Shown piece by piece: positions 10,483 to 20,492 of a stretch of 64,000 nt of DNA. Position numbers and translations under genes: made by a program. This DNA is from Gracilariopsis chorda (taxonomy: Eukaryota > Rhodophyta > Florideophyceae > Gracilariales > Gracilariaceae): contig NBIV01000020.1 of assembly GCA_003194525.1 (NCBI GenBank), forward strand, positions 186,001 to 250,000. The letters are read 5' to 3'. Every line of letters begins with the position of its first letter. The stretch's first letter is position 1. The notes below the pieces were generated by a model, which was not told the origin of the DNA, did no database searches, and was given only the letters and a program-made list of their open reading frames with translations.

Positions 10483-12002
10483 CGATTCTTCAAGGCACGG
10501 TGACGAGATACAAGACACTCCGATCACTAAGAGTAGTCTACATGCTTTAAAAGAAAGAAGCTCTTGAGATGACTCCGGGAATCAGTGTGGCATAGCAAAG
10601 TGCAATCGGTTTCCGGAACATCGTCGTCGTCGAGAGACGCTGTACACGGCAATGGTCCGGTGAATACTGAAGAAGGAATTCCGCTTTGCACTAGTCTTTG
10701 TTCGTGTATCGTTACAACAGCAACAATGCTCAAGAATGCAAAGAGAGACAACACCGCTTTTGATCATCCCAATCCGTCTTCAAATGTTAGGGAATGCGAA
10801 TTCTGTGTTTTGGATGACTGTGATGAGAGGAACCTATAGTTTTTTGCAGATGCCAACTGTGATAGAAATGATCTAAGCATCTTATGCTGATTCTAATTAG
10901 CACATGGGCACGAGCCATACCAACTGTGCAATGTTATGCACAAGCTGTCAAAGAATCCTGCTGTGGCTTTTCACAACGTGATTGTGTTGAATAGAAACCC
11001 ATTTACCCTAGTTTGTGGCAACTGCCTCACATCTTTTTGAAATCAATCGTCATCGGTTGATGGTATACGTAGCCCGCATTTCACCGAGAGGTGATCCGTA
11101 TACTCGAAGACGCAAGGATATTACTACTAGCAAAAATAAGCAGTCCCTGTCAGTCAAAGCACGTCTTAACCACTTATTTATTGAACTGGCTCATATCACG
11201 AAGTACCCGATACTTCAATCCCAAGTGGAAGCTGATATCCGATTAGCTTTTCAGAGAAGCTGCGGCCCCTGCTGGGTCCTTGAAGCCGACCAACTCCGAC
11301 AGCGGGGCGTGCTCGATGCCACTCGATGGAAGCTACAAAACATTGATACTCGGAGAGCTTGTGGCTGCACTCTTAGACAGAGTGGGGCTCTGGGGTGGAA
11401 AGATTGCGTTGATGGTATCCATACAAAGTCCCACAAACGGTATCTATAGCCTTGGAAAGCCTAAGTTTAAGTTTATTGAAACACCTACAACGCCATAATA
11501 AATGAGAAAGCACATTAGGGGTGTACAGAAGACCATCGTCGTTCTCCTTAGGAGCTTCAGGTGTACGTTGCTTTTTCTCAGAAAGCAATCAAGTTTTCAC
11601 GTGCAGACAAGCTCGCTAGGAATCTCTTTCGCATCCGTCCATGCAATTCAACAGCTGAGAAGAAGCTTTCTTTGTGTGGCTCCTTGGAGAGGCAAAGAAT
11701 GGAGATCACTGCGAGTTGCATATGTCAGTTGATTAACCTAACTAGAAGGAAGCAGTCACCCACTTTGCGCCATAGAAAAGGAACATCGGTCAAGCTACTA
11801 TTAGACAGTGGCCCCGCAGAAGTTCCATCGTTTCCAGCAAAGAGAGAAGTATCTCCAAGCGGATGCTTCTACCCTGATGCCACAGTGAAGCATTGACCCA
11901 CAACAACAAAACAGTAAGGATTATTTGCGGAAAAGCCGCGTCTCTTTAGGTGGTGCGAGGGTACAGCGGTCGTCAACAGGTTTCATGAAACTTCATCATT
12001 CA
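10483..12002. other. Convergent intergenic region without a recognised gene
   Basis: This gap lies between two convergent stop codons. The longest open frame (11015-11449, plus) encodes a 144-residue sequence with no motif I recognise and codon use no better than in other frames. I see no RNA gene or clear repeat. Confidence 0.5.
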
Positions 12003-14825
12003 TCACTCACTGAAAGCTTCTTCAACTACAGTCACAGCATGTCTCAACGCCTCACCAAGCTTTGTAGGGTCCTTACCACCCGCTTGAGCGAAATGGGGAC
12101 GGCCACCACCTCCCCCTCCACACAGTTTGGCAACACTTCCCACAAGCTTACCGGCAGTCACTCCCTTCTTTTGCGCAGCCTTTCCCACAGCACAAGCAAA
12201 GGACACTTTTCCGTTGTTTTCTGAAGCCAGCAAAGTAATTGCCTTTTCACCAAGATGTTCGGACAGATTCTCCGCAGCCGCCTTCAAGCTGTCAGACGAC
12301 AGCCCGTCCAGCCGTTCAATAACATGTTTAAACTCTCCAACTCCCTTCGCGTCTGCAGCCAAGCCCATCGCCTTTGCAACAGCAAGATCAGCCAAGGCCT
12401 GATCCAGCTGCTTGCTCTTTGCTTTCAATTCCTCCTGTAGTGCCGAAACTCGTGAAGGAAGTTCTTCAGGTTTTGCTTTGAGAGAAGTACTAAGCTTCTT
12501 AACAGCAGCATCCCGCACGCTCAAGTACGGCATCACCGCCGCACCGCAAACAGCTTCTATTCGTCGCACACCGGAGCTAGGTCCCGACTCGCTCACAATT
12601 TTGAAGAGGCCAATGTCAACAGTATTTCTCACATGTGTTCCACCACAAAGCTCCATAGAAACCCCAGGCACATCGACGACGCGAACCTCCGAAGCATCGT
12701 ACTTCTCTCCAAACATTGCAACAGCACCAGCAGCTTTAGCTTCGTCGAGGCTCATGAAGGATACTTCCGTCTCATGCGCTTCGCCGATCCATTTGTTAAT
12801 AACATCTTCAACAGCTTGTAATTCGTCTTGTGAAACGGCCCGAGGGCAGTTGAAGTCAAACCGCAGTCGGTCCGCGTCAACGAGCGAACCAGCCTGTGAG
12901 ATACCATCATCCGCGATAACGTGCTTTAGAGCAGCTTGCAGCAAATGTGTCGCGGTATGGTGTGCCATGATCTTACGACGCGCACTGGCGTCAACAACAG
13001 CGCGAACTTTGTCTCCAACATTGACGTATCCCTGCGCAACCTGCCCGATATGGACAAAGGTGCCAGCTTCCTTCTGAGTGTCATCGACGCGGATGACTCC
13101 GTTTGGTCCCTGAAGCAGGCCAGTATCACCAACCTGACCACCCCCCTCAGCATAAAACGGTGACCTCGAGAGCAAGACGCGGACCTGATGGCCTTCCTCT
13201 ACTCTGTCACGTAGCTCCGTAGCCTTCTCGGTGATAGAGAGAAGCGCCGAAACCGGAGACTCTTCAAGCAAAGTCGCATGGTAACCTTCAAAAGTAGTAG
13301 AGCCGGCCTTCGAAACAGCCTCACTAAGCACTGCAACAGCATGCACATCAAACTCAGCAGCATCCCTAGCAGCACGAGCACGCCGACGTTGCTCGGCCAT
13401 ACAGCGATCAAAGCGTTCCACATCAATTTTGAAATCATTTTCGGCAGCGATTTCCTCCGTAAGTTCAAGAGGGAATCCAAAAGTATCATACAACTCAAAT
13501 GCATCCTCACCAGCAATAACGCGTGTTCCCGATTCACGAAGATTATGCAGCACTTGGTCAAGTCTATCCTCCCCTCTTTCAAGTGTCTGCAAGAAGCGTT
13601 GTTCCTCTCTAGACAGTTCTGTCACAACGAGATCAATCTTGTCGTGAATGGAGGTTAATCCAGCTTCCTTCGCCAGCTCCGAAACAGTAGGTACTATCTG
13701 AGCCACAAAAGCGTGCTGAATTCCCAACAATCGTCCGTGTCGAACTACTCGTCGCAAAAGACGACGTACAATATATCCCCTGCCAACATTACTAGGCCGA
13801 ACGCCGTCAGCAACAAGATGCGAAACAGCACGAAGGTGATCGCCAACAACCTTGAAGGAAGTCTTCTGCGCGTGCGTAGCATGGAGATAAGAAAGGTTAG
13901 CAACACGAGCAACAGCGTCAATGATAGGTTTGATAAGGTCAGTTTCATAGTTGTTGTCCACGCGTTGAAGAACCTGCGCCACTCGCTCCAGTCCCATTCC
14001 GGTATCTATATTCTTGGCAGCAAGTGGGGTAAGATTTCCGTGAGCATCGCGTTGATACTGCATGAAGACGAGATTGTAAAGCTCAATAAAACGATGATCA
14101 TCCTCAAGGTGGATGGGCTGTTCCGAGAGCGGATCAAAATCAAAGTAAATCTCACTGCACGGACCGCAGGGCCCCGTAGGACCTGAAGCCCAGAAATTAT
14201 GCTGGGCGCTCATACGCTGGATGCGATGGGCGGGAACGCCGACGTGGTCGCGCCAAATGGTGAACGCCTCGTCGTCAGTTTCGAAAACACTGACGGCCAA
14301 ACGCTGGGGAGGAATTTGATAGACTTGAGTCAAAAGCTGCCACGCCCATTGGATGGCGTGCGGTTTGAAGTAATCGGCGAACGAAAAGTTGCCGAGCATT
14401 TCGAAGAAGGTGTGATGACGTTTTGTAACGCCGACGTTGTGAATATCGTTGGTACGGATGCATTTTTGCGAAGTGGTTGCGCGAGGAAACTGACGCGGTG
14501 CCATGCCCATGAACACCGGCTTGAACGGAACCATACCGGCTATGGTGAGCATGATGGTGGGGTCATCCGGGACGAGACTAGCGCTCGGCAGGCGTTGGTG
14601 GGCTTTGTGCTCGTAAAAGGCGAGAAAGGCCTCGCGGATCTGGTTGGAGGAGAGCTGCGCGCCGACTGGGACATCTCGGAGGGGGTTGCGGGCGGGGGAG
14701 GTAGCGGTGCAGACGACGCGCAGAGGAGCAGCGCGGCATGTGGAGGGTGGGGCGGTAGAGCAGCGCAGAGCCAGTCTCGCGGAGCGCTTGGCCAACGCCA
14801 AGGACGGCGCAAAGGCGACGCGCAT
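12003..14825 (-). CDS. AARS: Alanyl-tRNA synthetase, organelle-targeted or dual-targeted
   Basis: Charges tRNA-Ala with alanine and clears mischarged tRNA. Starting at 14825 gives 940 residues with an Arg/Ala/Ser-rich leader (MRVAFAPSLALAKRSARLAL...) like a plastid or mitochondrial transit peptide. A further in-frame ATG at 14921 would add 32 residues that look like 5' leader. Class II aminoacylation motifs are clear: residues 137-154 include HHTFFEMLGNFSF, followed by an ASGPTGPCGPCSEI block. The editing domain has zinc-site HHTATH near residue 620 and CGGTH near 727. The C-terminal DHHA1 region has the glycine run before RPHFAQAGGKDPTK. Length fits bacterial-type AlaRS plus leader. Whether this copy also serves the cytosol cannot be told from this window. 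It diverges from the first bHLH gene. Confidence 0.93.
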   Translation of the reverse strand: MRVAFAPSLALAKRSARLALRCSTAPPSTCRAAPLRVVCTATSPARNPLRDVPVGAQLSSNQIREAFLAFYEHKAHQRLPSASLVPDDPTIMLTIAGMVPFKPVFMGMAPRQFPRATTSQKCIRTNDIHNVGVTKRHHTFFEMLGNFSFADYFKPHAIQWAWQLLTQVYQIPPQRLAVSVFETDDEAFTIWRDHVGVPAHRIQRMSAQHNFWASGPTGPCGPCSEIYFDFDPLSEQPIHLEDDHRFIELYNLVFMQYQRDAHGNLTPLAAKNIDTGMGLERVAQVLQRVDNNYETDLIKPIIDAVARVANLSYLHATHAQKTSFKVVGDHLRAVSHLVADGVRPSNVGRGYIVRRLLRRVVRHGRLLGIQHAFVAQIVPTVSELAKEAGLTSIHDKIDLVVTELSREEQRFLQTLERGEDRLDQVLHNLRESGTRVIAGEDAFELYDTFGFPLELTEEIAAENDFKIDVERFDRCMAEQRRRARAARDAAEFDVHAVAVLSEAVSKAGSTTFEGYHATLLEESPVSALLSITEKATELRDRVEEGHQVRVLLSRSPFYAEGGGQVGDTGLLQGPNGVIRVDDTQKEAGTFVHIGQVAQGYVNVGDKVRAVVDASARRKIMAHHTATHLLQAALKHVIADDGISQAGSLVDADRLRFDFNCPRAVSQDELQAVEDVINKWIGEAHETEVSFMSLDEAKAAGAVAMFGEKYDASEVRVVDVPGVSMELCGGTHVRNTVDIGLFKIVSESGPSSGVRRIEAVCGAAVMPYLSVRDAAVKKLSTSLKAKPEELPSRVSALQEELKAKSKQLDQALADLAVAKAMGLAADAKGVGEFKHVIERLDGLSSDSLKAAAENLSEHLGEKAITLLASENNGKVSFACAVGKAAQKKGVTAGKLVGSVAKLCGGGGGGRPHFAQAGGKDPTKLGEALRHAVTVVEEAFSE

Positions 14826-15393
14826 GTTTCCGGCCGCGTAGTGAGCGCGTCGCGCGCTGTGATAACCAAAACCACCAGCCCACAAGTCCGGCGTGAACCA
14901 TGGCAGTGACCCCCATGACAACGCACATATCTATACACCACACGCCCAAGCGCGCAGCCGCTGCGCGACGCGCGTCACACACATCAGCTCGCGGAGCTGC
15001 GCGGGAGCAGAGCCGACCAGCTACGCCACGTGTCGCGCGCGCGCTGGCATACGTGTGCGATCAACGGCACACCGGCAGATGTGCCTCCGCCACTTGAGCC
15101 AGTGAGCGTGCAACTTGGGCGGCGGCGCCGTGGCGCTTTCAGCCATTCACAGAGGTCTATGAGCTCCCCCCTCCCACCACGCGCCAACAACTTAGCCACA
15201 CGTGTCCTCCTGCAACTGTGCACCCCCACATTGAGACCATCTTCCCGCACTTGCGCAAATCGCTCATCGCCGTTCCCACCGCCCGCCATGCCGCCGCGCC
15301 ACTTTATACCGCTATAAACCAGACATAGATACCGATTCCGCCCACGTCCGCTCCGGCCTTCGCAGCACACTCACTGCCCCCGTCCCCCGTATC
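14826..15393. promoter_or_regulatory. Divergent promoter region between AARS and the first bHLH gene
   Basis: A GC-rich gap. TATAAA at 15313-15318 lies about 76 bp before the bHLH start and is a likely TATA box. Two CACGTG hexamers (G-box/E-box type) occur at 15027-15032 and 15199-15204. The hexamer also occurs elsewhere in the window, so its meaning is uncertain. Confidence 0.5.
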
Positions 15394-16554
15394 ATGGATT
15401 CCATCTCCACGCTTCCCGCAGACTTCCCAAAGGACATCCCGCCCCGCGACGACCACATGTTCCCCACCGTGCAACAAGCCACCGACATTCCTCTGGACCA
15501 ATTCGCCTCACCGCCAATAGACCTCACGCTCTCCGATACCGACAATCCCACCAACACGCTGTACTACCACTCAAAGCTCCATCCTCAACCCTTCTTCATC
15601 CCCCCCCAAGCAGCAATCGAAATCCTTCACTCCGAATTCGCATCGCCACTCCCCTTCGATCTCACCCTGCCCGAACCAGATTGCCAATCCGTAGACGATT
15701 CCTCAACCCCATCCCCATCCCCATCAAATACAACAACACCCCCACCTCAACTCCAATCCACTCCATCCCCATCCCCATCCTCGTCTCCCCAACCTCGCCT
15801 TCGTCCAAACGTCTCCCACACGCGTCGCTGTCGCGCAAAGCTCAACACCAACTTTGATCGTCTCTTACAAGTGCTGCCGAAACCCCCACCAGGCGTCGAG
15901 GTAAAGCACAAGGCGCAAATCCTTCAATACGCAATCGACCATTACCGTCACGTCCGCTGCAAAAACGTCAAGCTTGAAATGACGCTTGCACTAAGTTCTC
16001 GTTCTCACATGCACCGATGGGTACAATCCGTCGTTCACACTTCTCCCAATTTGAGAGACTCTCTCAAATCGTTCATGGCCATGATCTGCCTCACGAAGAA
16101 CTGGAAGTACGCTGAATTATGGTCTCCGCACACACCAACAGATTCGTCATCAGTCGCACTCACCTACGCTTCAGGCGCACTTCCGCCCACCGTGGAAGGT
16201 GAGGAGTTGCACAGACTCAAGGCATATCGCGTGAAATCTCGCAAATACACTTTCGCACCACGCTCAGGTGTACCGGGCCGTGTATTTCTAACCATGCGTC
16301 CCGAATGGTTACCGCTTCTCAACGACCCTGTCGCCTTTCCGCGCGCCCCGCATGCAGTGCGAAATCGCGTCGAAGTCACGTTTGCCGTCCCGGTCGTTGT
16401 CAACGGTAGTGTAAAAATGGTCGTCCAGTTTTACGACACCTACCGACGAGACTATGAACCGGCCACTCTCAACATGACAAACGAGATTGCTGCCATGTTT
16501 GGCAAGGCGTTCACCGCCATCAACTCATCTCCGTTTGCAAACACGCGCGTTTAA
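15394..16554 (+). CDS. bHLH transcription factor with C-terminal GAF-like domain (copy 1)
   Basis: A 386-residue protein. Residues 1-135 are Pro/Ser-rich and acidic, resembling an activation region. A basic helix-loop-helix region spans about 140-190: SHTRRCRAKLNTNF, a loop LPKPPPGVEV, then KHKAQILQYAIDHYR. Aligned on the conserved Arg and Asn, the E-box-contacting Glu of the basic region is replaced by Thr. Residues about 235-376 form a GAF-like or bHLH-MYC_N-like domain (NWKYAELWSP, SGVPGRVFL, RPEWL, VTFAVPVVVNG). In plant MYC-type factors such a domain precedes the bHLH; here it follows. A paralogue lies 4 kb downstream (20493-22199). Nuclear DNA-binding regulation is inferred from the bHLH; target and ligand are unknown. 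Confidence 0.85.
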   Translation: MDSISTLPADFPKDIPPRDDHMFPTVQQATDIPLDQFASPPIDLTLSDTDNPTNTLYYHSKLHPQPFFIPPQAAIEILHSEFASPLPFDLTLPEPDCQSVDDSSTPSPSPSNTTTPPPQLQSTPSPSPSSSPQPRLRPNVSHTRRCRAKLNTNFDRLLQVLPKPPPGVEVKHKAQILQYAIDHYRHVRCKNVKLEMTLALSSRSHMHRWVQSVVHTSPNLRDSLKSFMAMICLTKNWKYAELWSPHTPTDSSSVALTYASGALPPTVEGEELHRLKAYRVKSRKYTFAPRSGVPGRVFLTMRPEWLPLLNDPVAFPRAPHAVRNRVEVTFAVPVVVNGSVKMVVQFYDTYRRDYEPATLNMTNEIAAMFGKAFTAINSSPFANTRV

Positions 16555-17089
16555 ATGGATGCAAACACCCGCCTCTGCCAGTCACTCCCCAAACCGCATT
16601 TCTTCTCCTATTTCTGTATAATACTTCATTCTGTGTTGAGTCTATCAAAATGCACAGAGCTGACCTAATCCATTGCGCCATACCGTCTTCGTGTACAAAT
16701 TTTTCTTTCTTGTAGAGTGATAAACGCTCGTTACGGCAGCATGTTGGTTGGCACATTCAAGCCGGTCGTGTACAAACATCGAAGTAAACTAGGTAGAGAC
16801 ACATCGCATTTTTAAAGAGTAGCAAGTAGACACCTCAAAAAATGTTTCTTCACTTCAAATCGCACAAGATTGCGAACTTCTTAGATTTCTTTGCTGTACA
16901 AACTGTGAAGGGCTAGGGTAGAAACAACTCAAAAAAGAGCACAGCGCTCTGCGCCAAAGCGGAGGTCGAGCAAGTGGAAGTTGCTGCTAGAAGTACTTCA
17001 GCTCATAAACAAGTGTTGGTGTCCACACCACGGATGCATCGCAAGGTTCGCATGCACAGCTATATCCTGAGCCTAGTGCCAAATCGCGT
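16555..17089. other. Convergent 3' region between bHLH copy 1 and NIFK
   Basis: 535 bp separate two convergent stops. The stretch is AT-richer than its flanks. I see no gene, RNA or strong repeat. Confidence 0.5.
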
Positions 17090-18010
17090 TCAACGTGGGA
17101 GTTCCAAAAGGGTGTGGGTCAAGCCTTGTTCAACCAGAACCCTTTGCCTCCTCCTAGCCGCTCTGAGAATGTTCTTGGAGCGAGCAGCCAGTTTGACTGG
17201 GTCCTTAGCTCTAGCAATCATGGCGCGTCGTTCAATTCTGGACCAAGGAATCTGTCTGAAGTTTCGGTTTGCACCTTTAAACGTGTCCGGATGGACCTTT
17301 TCAGCGGGCACGAACTTGGCGACCAGTTTTTGACGGTGCATGAGATACCCGTCCATGGCATCTGCAGCAATTTGTGCGACTTGTTTATCGGCGAACTCGA
17401 CGAACGCATAGCCTCTCGACCGCGCTGTTTTCACGGAGCGACTGAGGCGCACGCGTAGCACGGGCCCGAATTGAGAAAAATAGGCGGTGATTTCCTTTTC
17501 GAAAAAGCCGTGGGGAATGTGAGCTAGATACATAACGCCGGGGTCCGTATCAGAGTCGTTGTGCGGTAACTTTCCGTCTTTGCGAAGTTCGCGAACTTTC
17601 CATCTCATTCGACGCGCTTCCTTCTTCTTGACGATGCCGAGTTTGAGCTTGTCTAGATCCTTTCTGGCGCCATTTCTGCCCTTTGCGGGCGGGTTGGGCT
17701 TTGGTTTGGCGGCGGTTTGGGGTTGTGCTGACGCGGTTTGTTGAGAGGTTTTGGATTGGTTTCTACGGTTGGCGATTAGTTGTGCTGCAGCGGCTTTTCG
17801 ATCTTTCTCGGGGATGAGTCTGCGGAGGGGAGACTTTTCTAGTAGCTTCAGTTTGGATTCTGTGATTTCGGGGTTGATGACGATTTGAGGGGAGTGGTTG
17901 GAGTTGGATGGCGATTCGGGTTTGGAAGGTGGGGGCGGTGTTTTGGGCTGTGATTGGGGTTTGGCAGCCATTGTAGGGGATTTTGCTGTGCGTTTGCGGG
18001 TGGGGGCCAT
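17090..18010 (-). CDS. NIFK: NIFK/Nop15-type nucleolar RRM protein
   Basis: Members of this family bind pre-60S ribosomal RNA in the nucleolus and assist processing around ITS2. The start at 18010 (MAPTRKRTAK) gives 306 residues; an upstream in-frame ATG at 18157 would add a Pro/Ser-rich leader unlike the family. Residues 1-150 are low-complexity and basic. A single RRM spans about 158-236 with RNP2-like VMYLAHIP and RNP1 RGYAFVEF. The following helix-rich tail with FKGANRNFRQIPWSRIERR matches the family pattern. A 341-residue frame overlapping its N-terminal part in another frame is spurious. The gene diverges from bHLH copy 2 across a 2.5 kb gap. Confidence 0.85.
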   Translation of the reverse strand: MAPTRKRTAKSPTMAAKPQSQPKTPPPPSKPESPSNSNHSPQIVINPEITESKLKLLEKSPLRRLIPEKDRKAAAAQLIANRRNQSKTSQQTASAQPQTAAKPKPNPPAKGRNGARKDLDKLKLGIVKKKEARRMRWKVRELRKDGKLPHNDSDTDPGVMYLAHIPHGFFEKEITAYFSQFGPVLRVRLSRSVKTARSRGYAFVEFADKQVAQIAADAMDGYLMHRQKLVAKFVPAEKVHPDTFKGANRNFRQIPWSRIERRAMIARAKDPVKLAARSKNILRAARRRQRVLVEQGLTHTLLELPR

Positions 18011-20492
18011 GCTTGTGCTGCGGTTGGATGGGGAAAGGCGTTCCTTACTGATGTAGAGTGGTGGGTGAGGATGGATGAAGGGTGTGTTGCGGGTCGAGGA
18101 TTGTGCGTTTCCGTTCGACGGGAGTGAGCGTGGCGGCCGACGCGTACGTATACACATAGTACACGTAGTACAGTGAGCACCGAATCACAAGAGCTCTGTA
18201 AATCGCACGTAATGTGATACTTGGCACCCTTTGTACGACAAAACAGAATGGTCGAAACAAAAAGATACTGATATCTCAAGGCACAAGTGGACCGAGTGGG
18301 TCTCACAACTGGACATACAAGAGTACGCTGGAGCCGCTGGAGGAGTGCCAACGGGAGACACGTCGTCTCGGAATTTGAGATGACGGGAGTGAGTTTGGTT
18401 GGCTTGAGCAAACAAAGAGTGTGCCTTTTTACTGCGGGATACTGCCCGAGTGCAAAAAGGTTTCTACGGCGGCATGAGCGCAGCGCGGCGCGACAATGTC
18501 GGAGAAGGCCCGAGATGGTTTGTAGATTTGTTTGGATGGTGTGTGCGATCTTGGATGTGTCGTTTATGAGGAGGGTGTGTACGCTGAAGTAGCCCTCGCC
18601 GTGGGGTAGCAATCCTATCCCCGTTAGTCGGGACGTGGGAGAAACTGCATGTACAGTTTGTAACTTGGCGGGTTTATGCTCGGAGAAATTGTTTGGAAGG
18701 ACGGGTGTGGAGCAAGGTGGAACGTTTGAAGCGACTCCTAAAAGGGCGGAGTGAGAAGGTGACGAAGGGGGATACGTATGTTCTGTACACGTGCAGCACG
18801 TTGGTGCTAAGCGATTCAGAGAGTGCAAGCGGTGTAAGCACGCTACGTGCTGCGCTGCGGCTTCTGATCGCATAGTTCGTTGTGGGTCAAATGAGGAGAG
18901 AGCAACGGCACAACGAGCATCGTTCGTTGCTTGTTACCATCATACATTGGTAGCGGGTACGGTGATGCTTAGGCACGACCAAGGCGGGAGCGAGCACACT
19001 TTCGCGTTTGACTGCGCTCACGAACGCGACTCCGTCGCCCTCTCAATGGCCGCACACAAACTTATGTGTTGCTCCTGAGCACCAAACACGGCGCGACTGT
19101 AAGCAAAGCGCTTAGGGTTAGCGTGGTACAAGTGGAGAGTGTGGGCGTGAATAATTGGGTGAATAGGGAGTGGAAGCTAAAGAACGATGGTGTGTCGCAA
19201 GACCATCGTGCATGTTGAAAACGGTGCGTGAGCACGGCAGCTGCGCCGGCGTTGATACGGGAGGGATGTCGACAGCGTCACGGCCAAATACGCTACCTAA
19301 GTTTATCTACTCTGCAAAGTGTGTTGGTGTGTAGGTTGTCAACCGGTCCGAGCTCCACCCCGAGTAGTGCTCCAAACAACGCTCGTTTGGATCGAGAGCA
19401 GCAGTTGATAACATGTTTGTCGGCCAGATTAGCGGCCCCTTGGTGGCGGTGTCCGATTTTGGGGGACCACTAGTAGGCACAACGGATTCGAAAAGATAAA
19501 TACGTCGAACTCAGAGTAATTGTAAGCAAGGCAGACGTTGGTCGGAGATGTGGGACCGCTACAGCGAGTGGTGTTTTTCGCAACTTGGCCGTCTTCGTTA
19601 CTGTGGTACGAGACCATAACACGAGTTGAGGATTAAAAAACGAAGCTTGTGTCTCCATCATTGCGTTTGCGCGCATTCGCTGTGAGCCCGGATTGCTGCT
19701 AGGCGGCGATGCATGAGGTAATGGCAACAACGTCGAGAGGTGCAGCATCATGTTTTGCAGATACGGCGCTGTTGTCATCTATCGCGTCTCGCACAGCTAT
19801 GAATTAGATCGATTGTGGCGCACAAAAAGCTCATCATTTTCAAAGCACGTAAAACCTTATCGAGCCAAAGTTACGCAGAGTAACATAAACTGTAACCTAC
19901 GTCCGTATATAGAAAGAGTCTTGATTAAAGACGCACTCCAGCTCGCCCCACGACTTGTACGAAGGGGTACGGATTACAACCGTACCACATGAACAAGGCG
20001 CACTTCGACTCAAAGACAAGTTAGATACCTGTATTATAATTTTTGAGGGCAGAACTGATTCACACAAGGCCAAATCTCGAGCTCGACGCCTCGGTCCAAT
20101 TGGCGCGTATGACGCCTACTGCTGTCGTGCGCGTCGAACACGCAGCGCATCCGAATCGGACCGTCACAAGTCGCCCTGGCCACGGGGCTTTCTATGTAGA
20201 GCTACAAACTGCTCGTCGCCGGTGCTGCTCTTCCCAGTGCCAACACCTAACCACCCCTTCCATCCGTCCCCCACCCTCCCCACCCCCCCCCTTTCCAAAA
20301 CCCCTCACATGCTCTTAGCCCACGCTCGCACCCCTGTTAACTCGCAGCTGCTTCCCCTCCCACCTGCGTAGATACACTGCGTCCCCTCCCACCCTCACCT
20401 CCACCCTCCCTTCCACACCTCGCACTTCCCATCTCCCCCTCCAGCTCCTCTCCCGTTCTTCCCACCTTCCCTTCCTCCCCACCACCGCACAT
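18011..20492. other. Divergent intergenic region upstream of NIFK and bHLH copy 2
   Basis: No gene is recognised in 2.5 kb. The last 260 bp before the bHLH start (20230-20490) form a long C/T-rich leader on the sense strand with a C run near 20283-20291. A CCAAT motif occurs near 20094. Long antisense frames over 18.0-18.9 kb lack any motif and extend into NIFK coding sequence in the wrong frame. Confidence 0.5.

Noticed and set aside
15027-15204. Two CACGTG sites as proof of bHLH autoregulation
   Set aside because: The hexamer occurs at many other places in the window, and the nearby bHLH proteins lack the Glu used to read E-boxes.
17848-18873. Minus-strand 341-codon open frame over the NIFK 5' region
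   Set aside because: It overlaps NIFK coding sequence in another frame, has low-complexity His/Pro/Thr composition and no motif.
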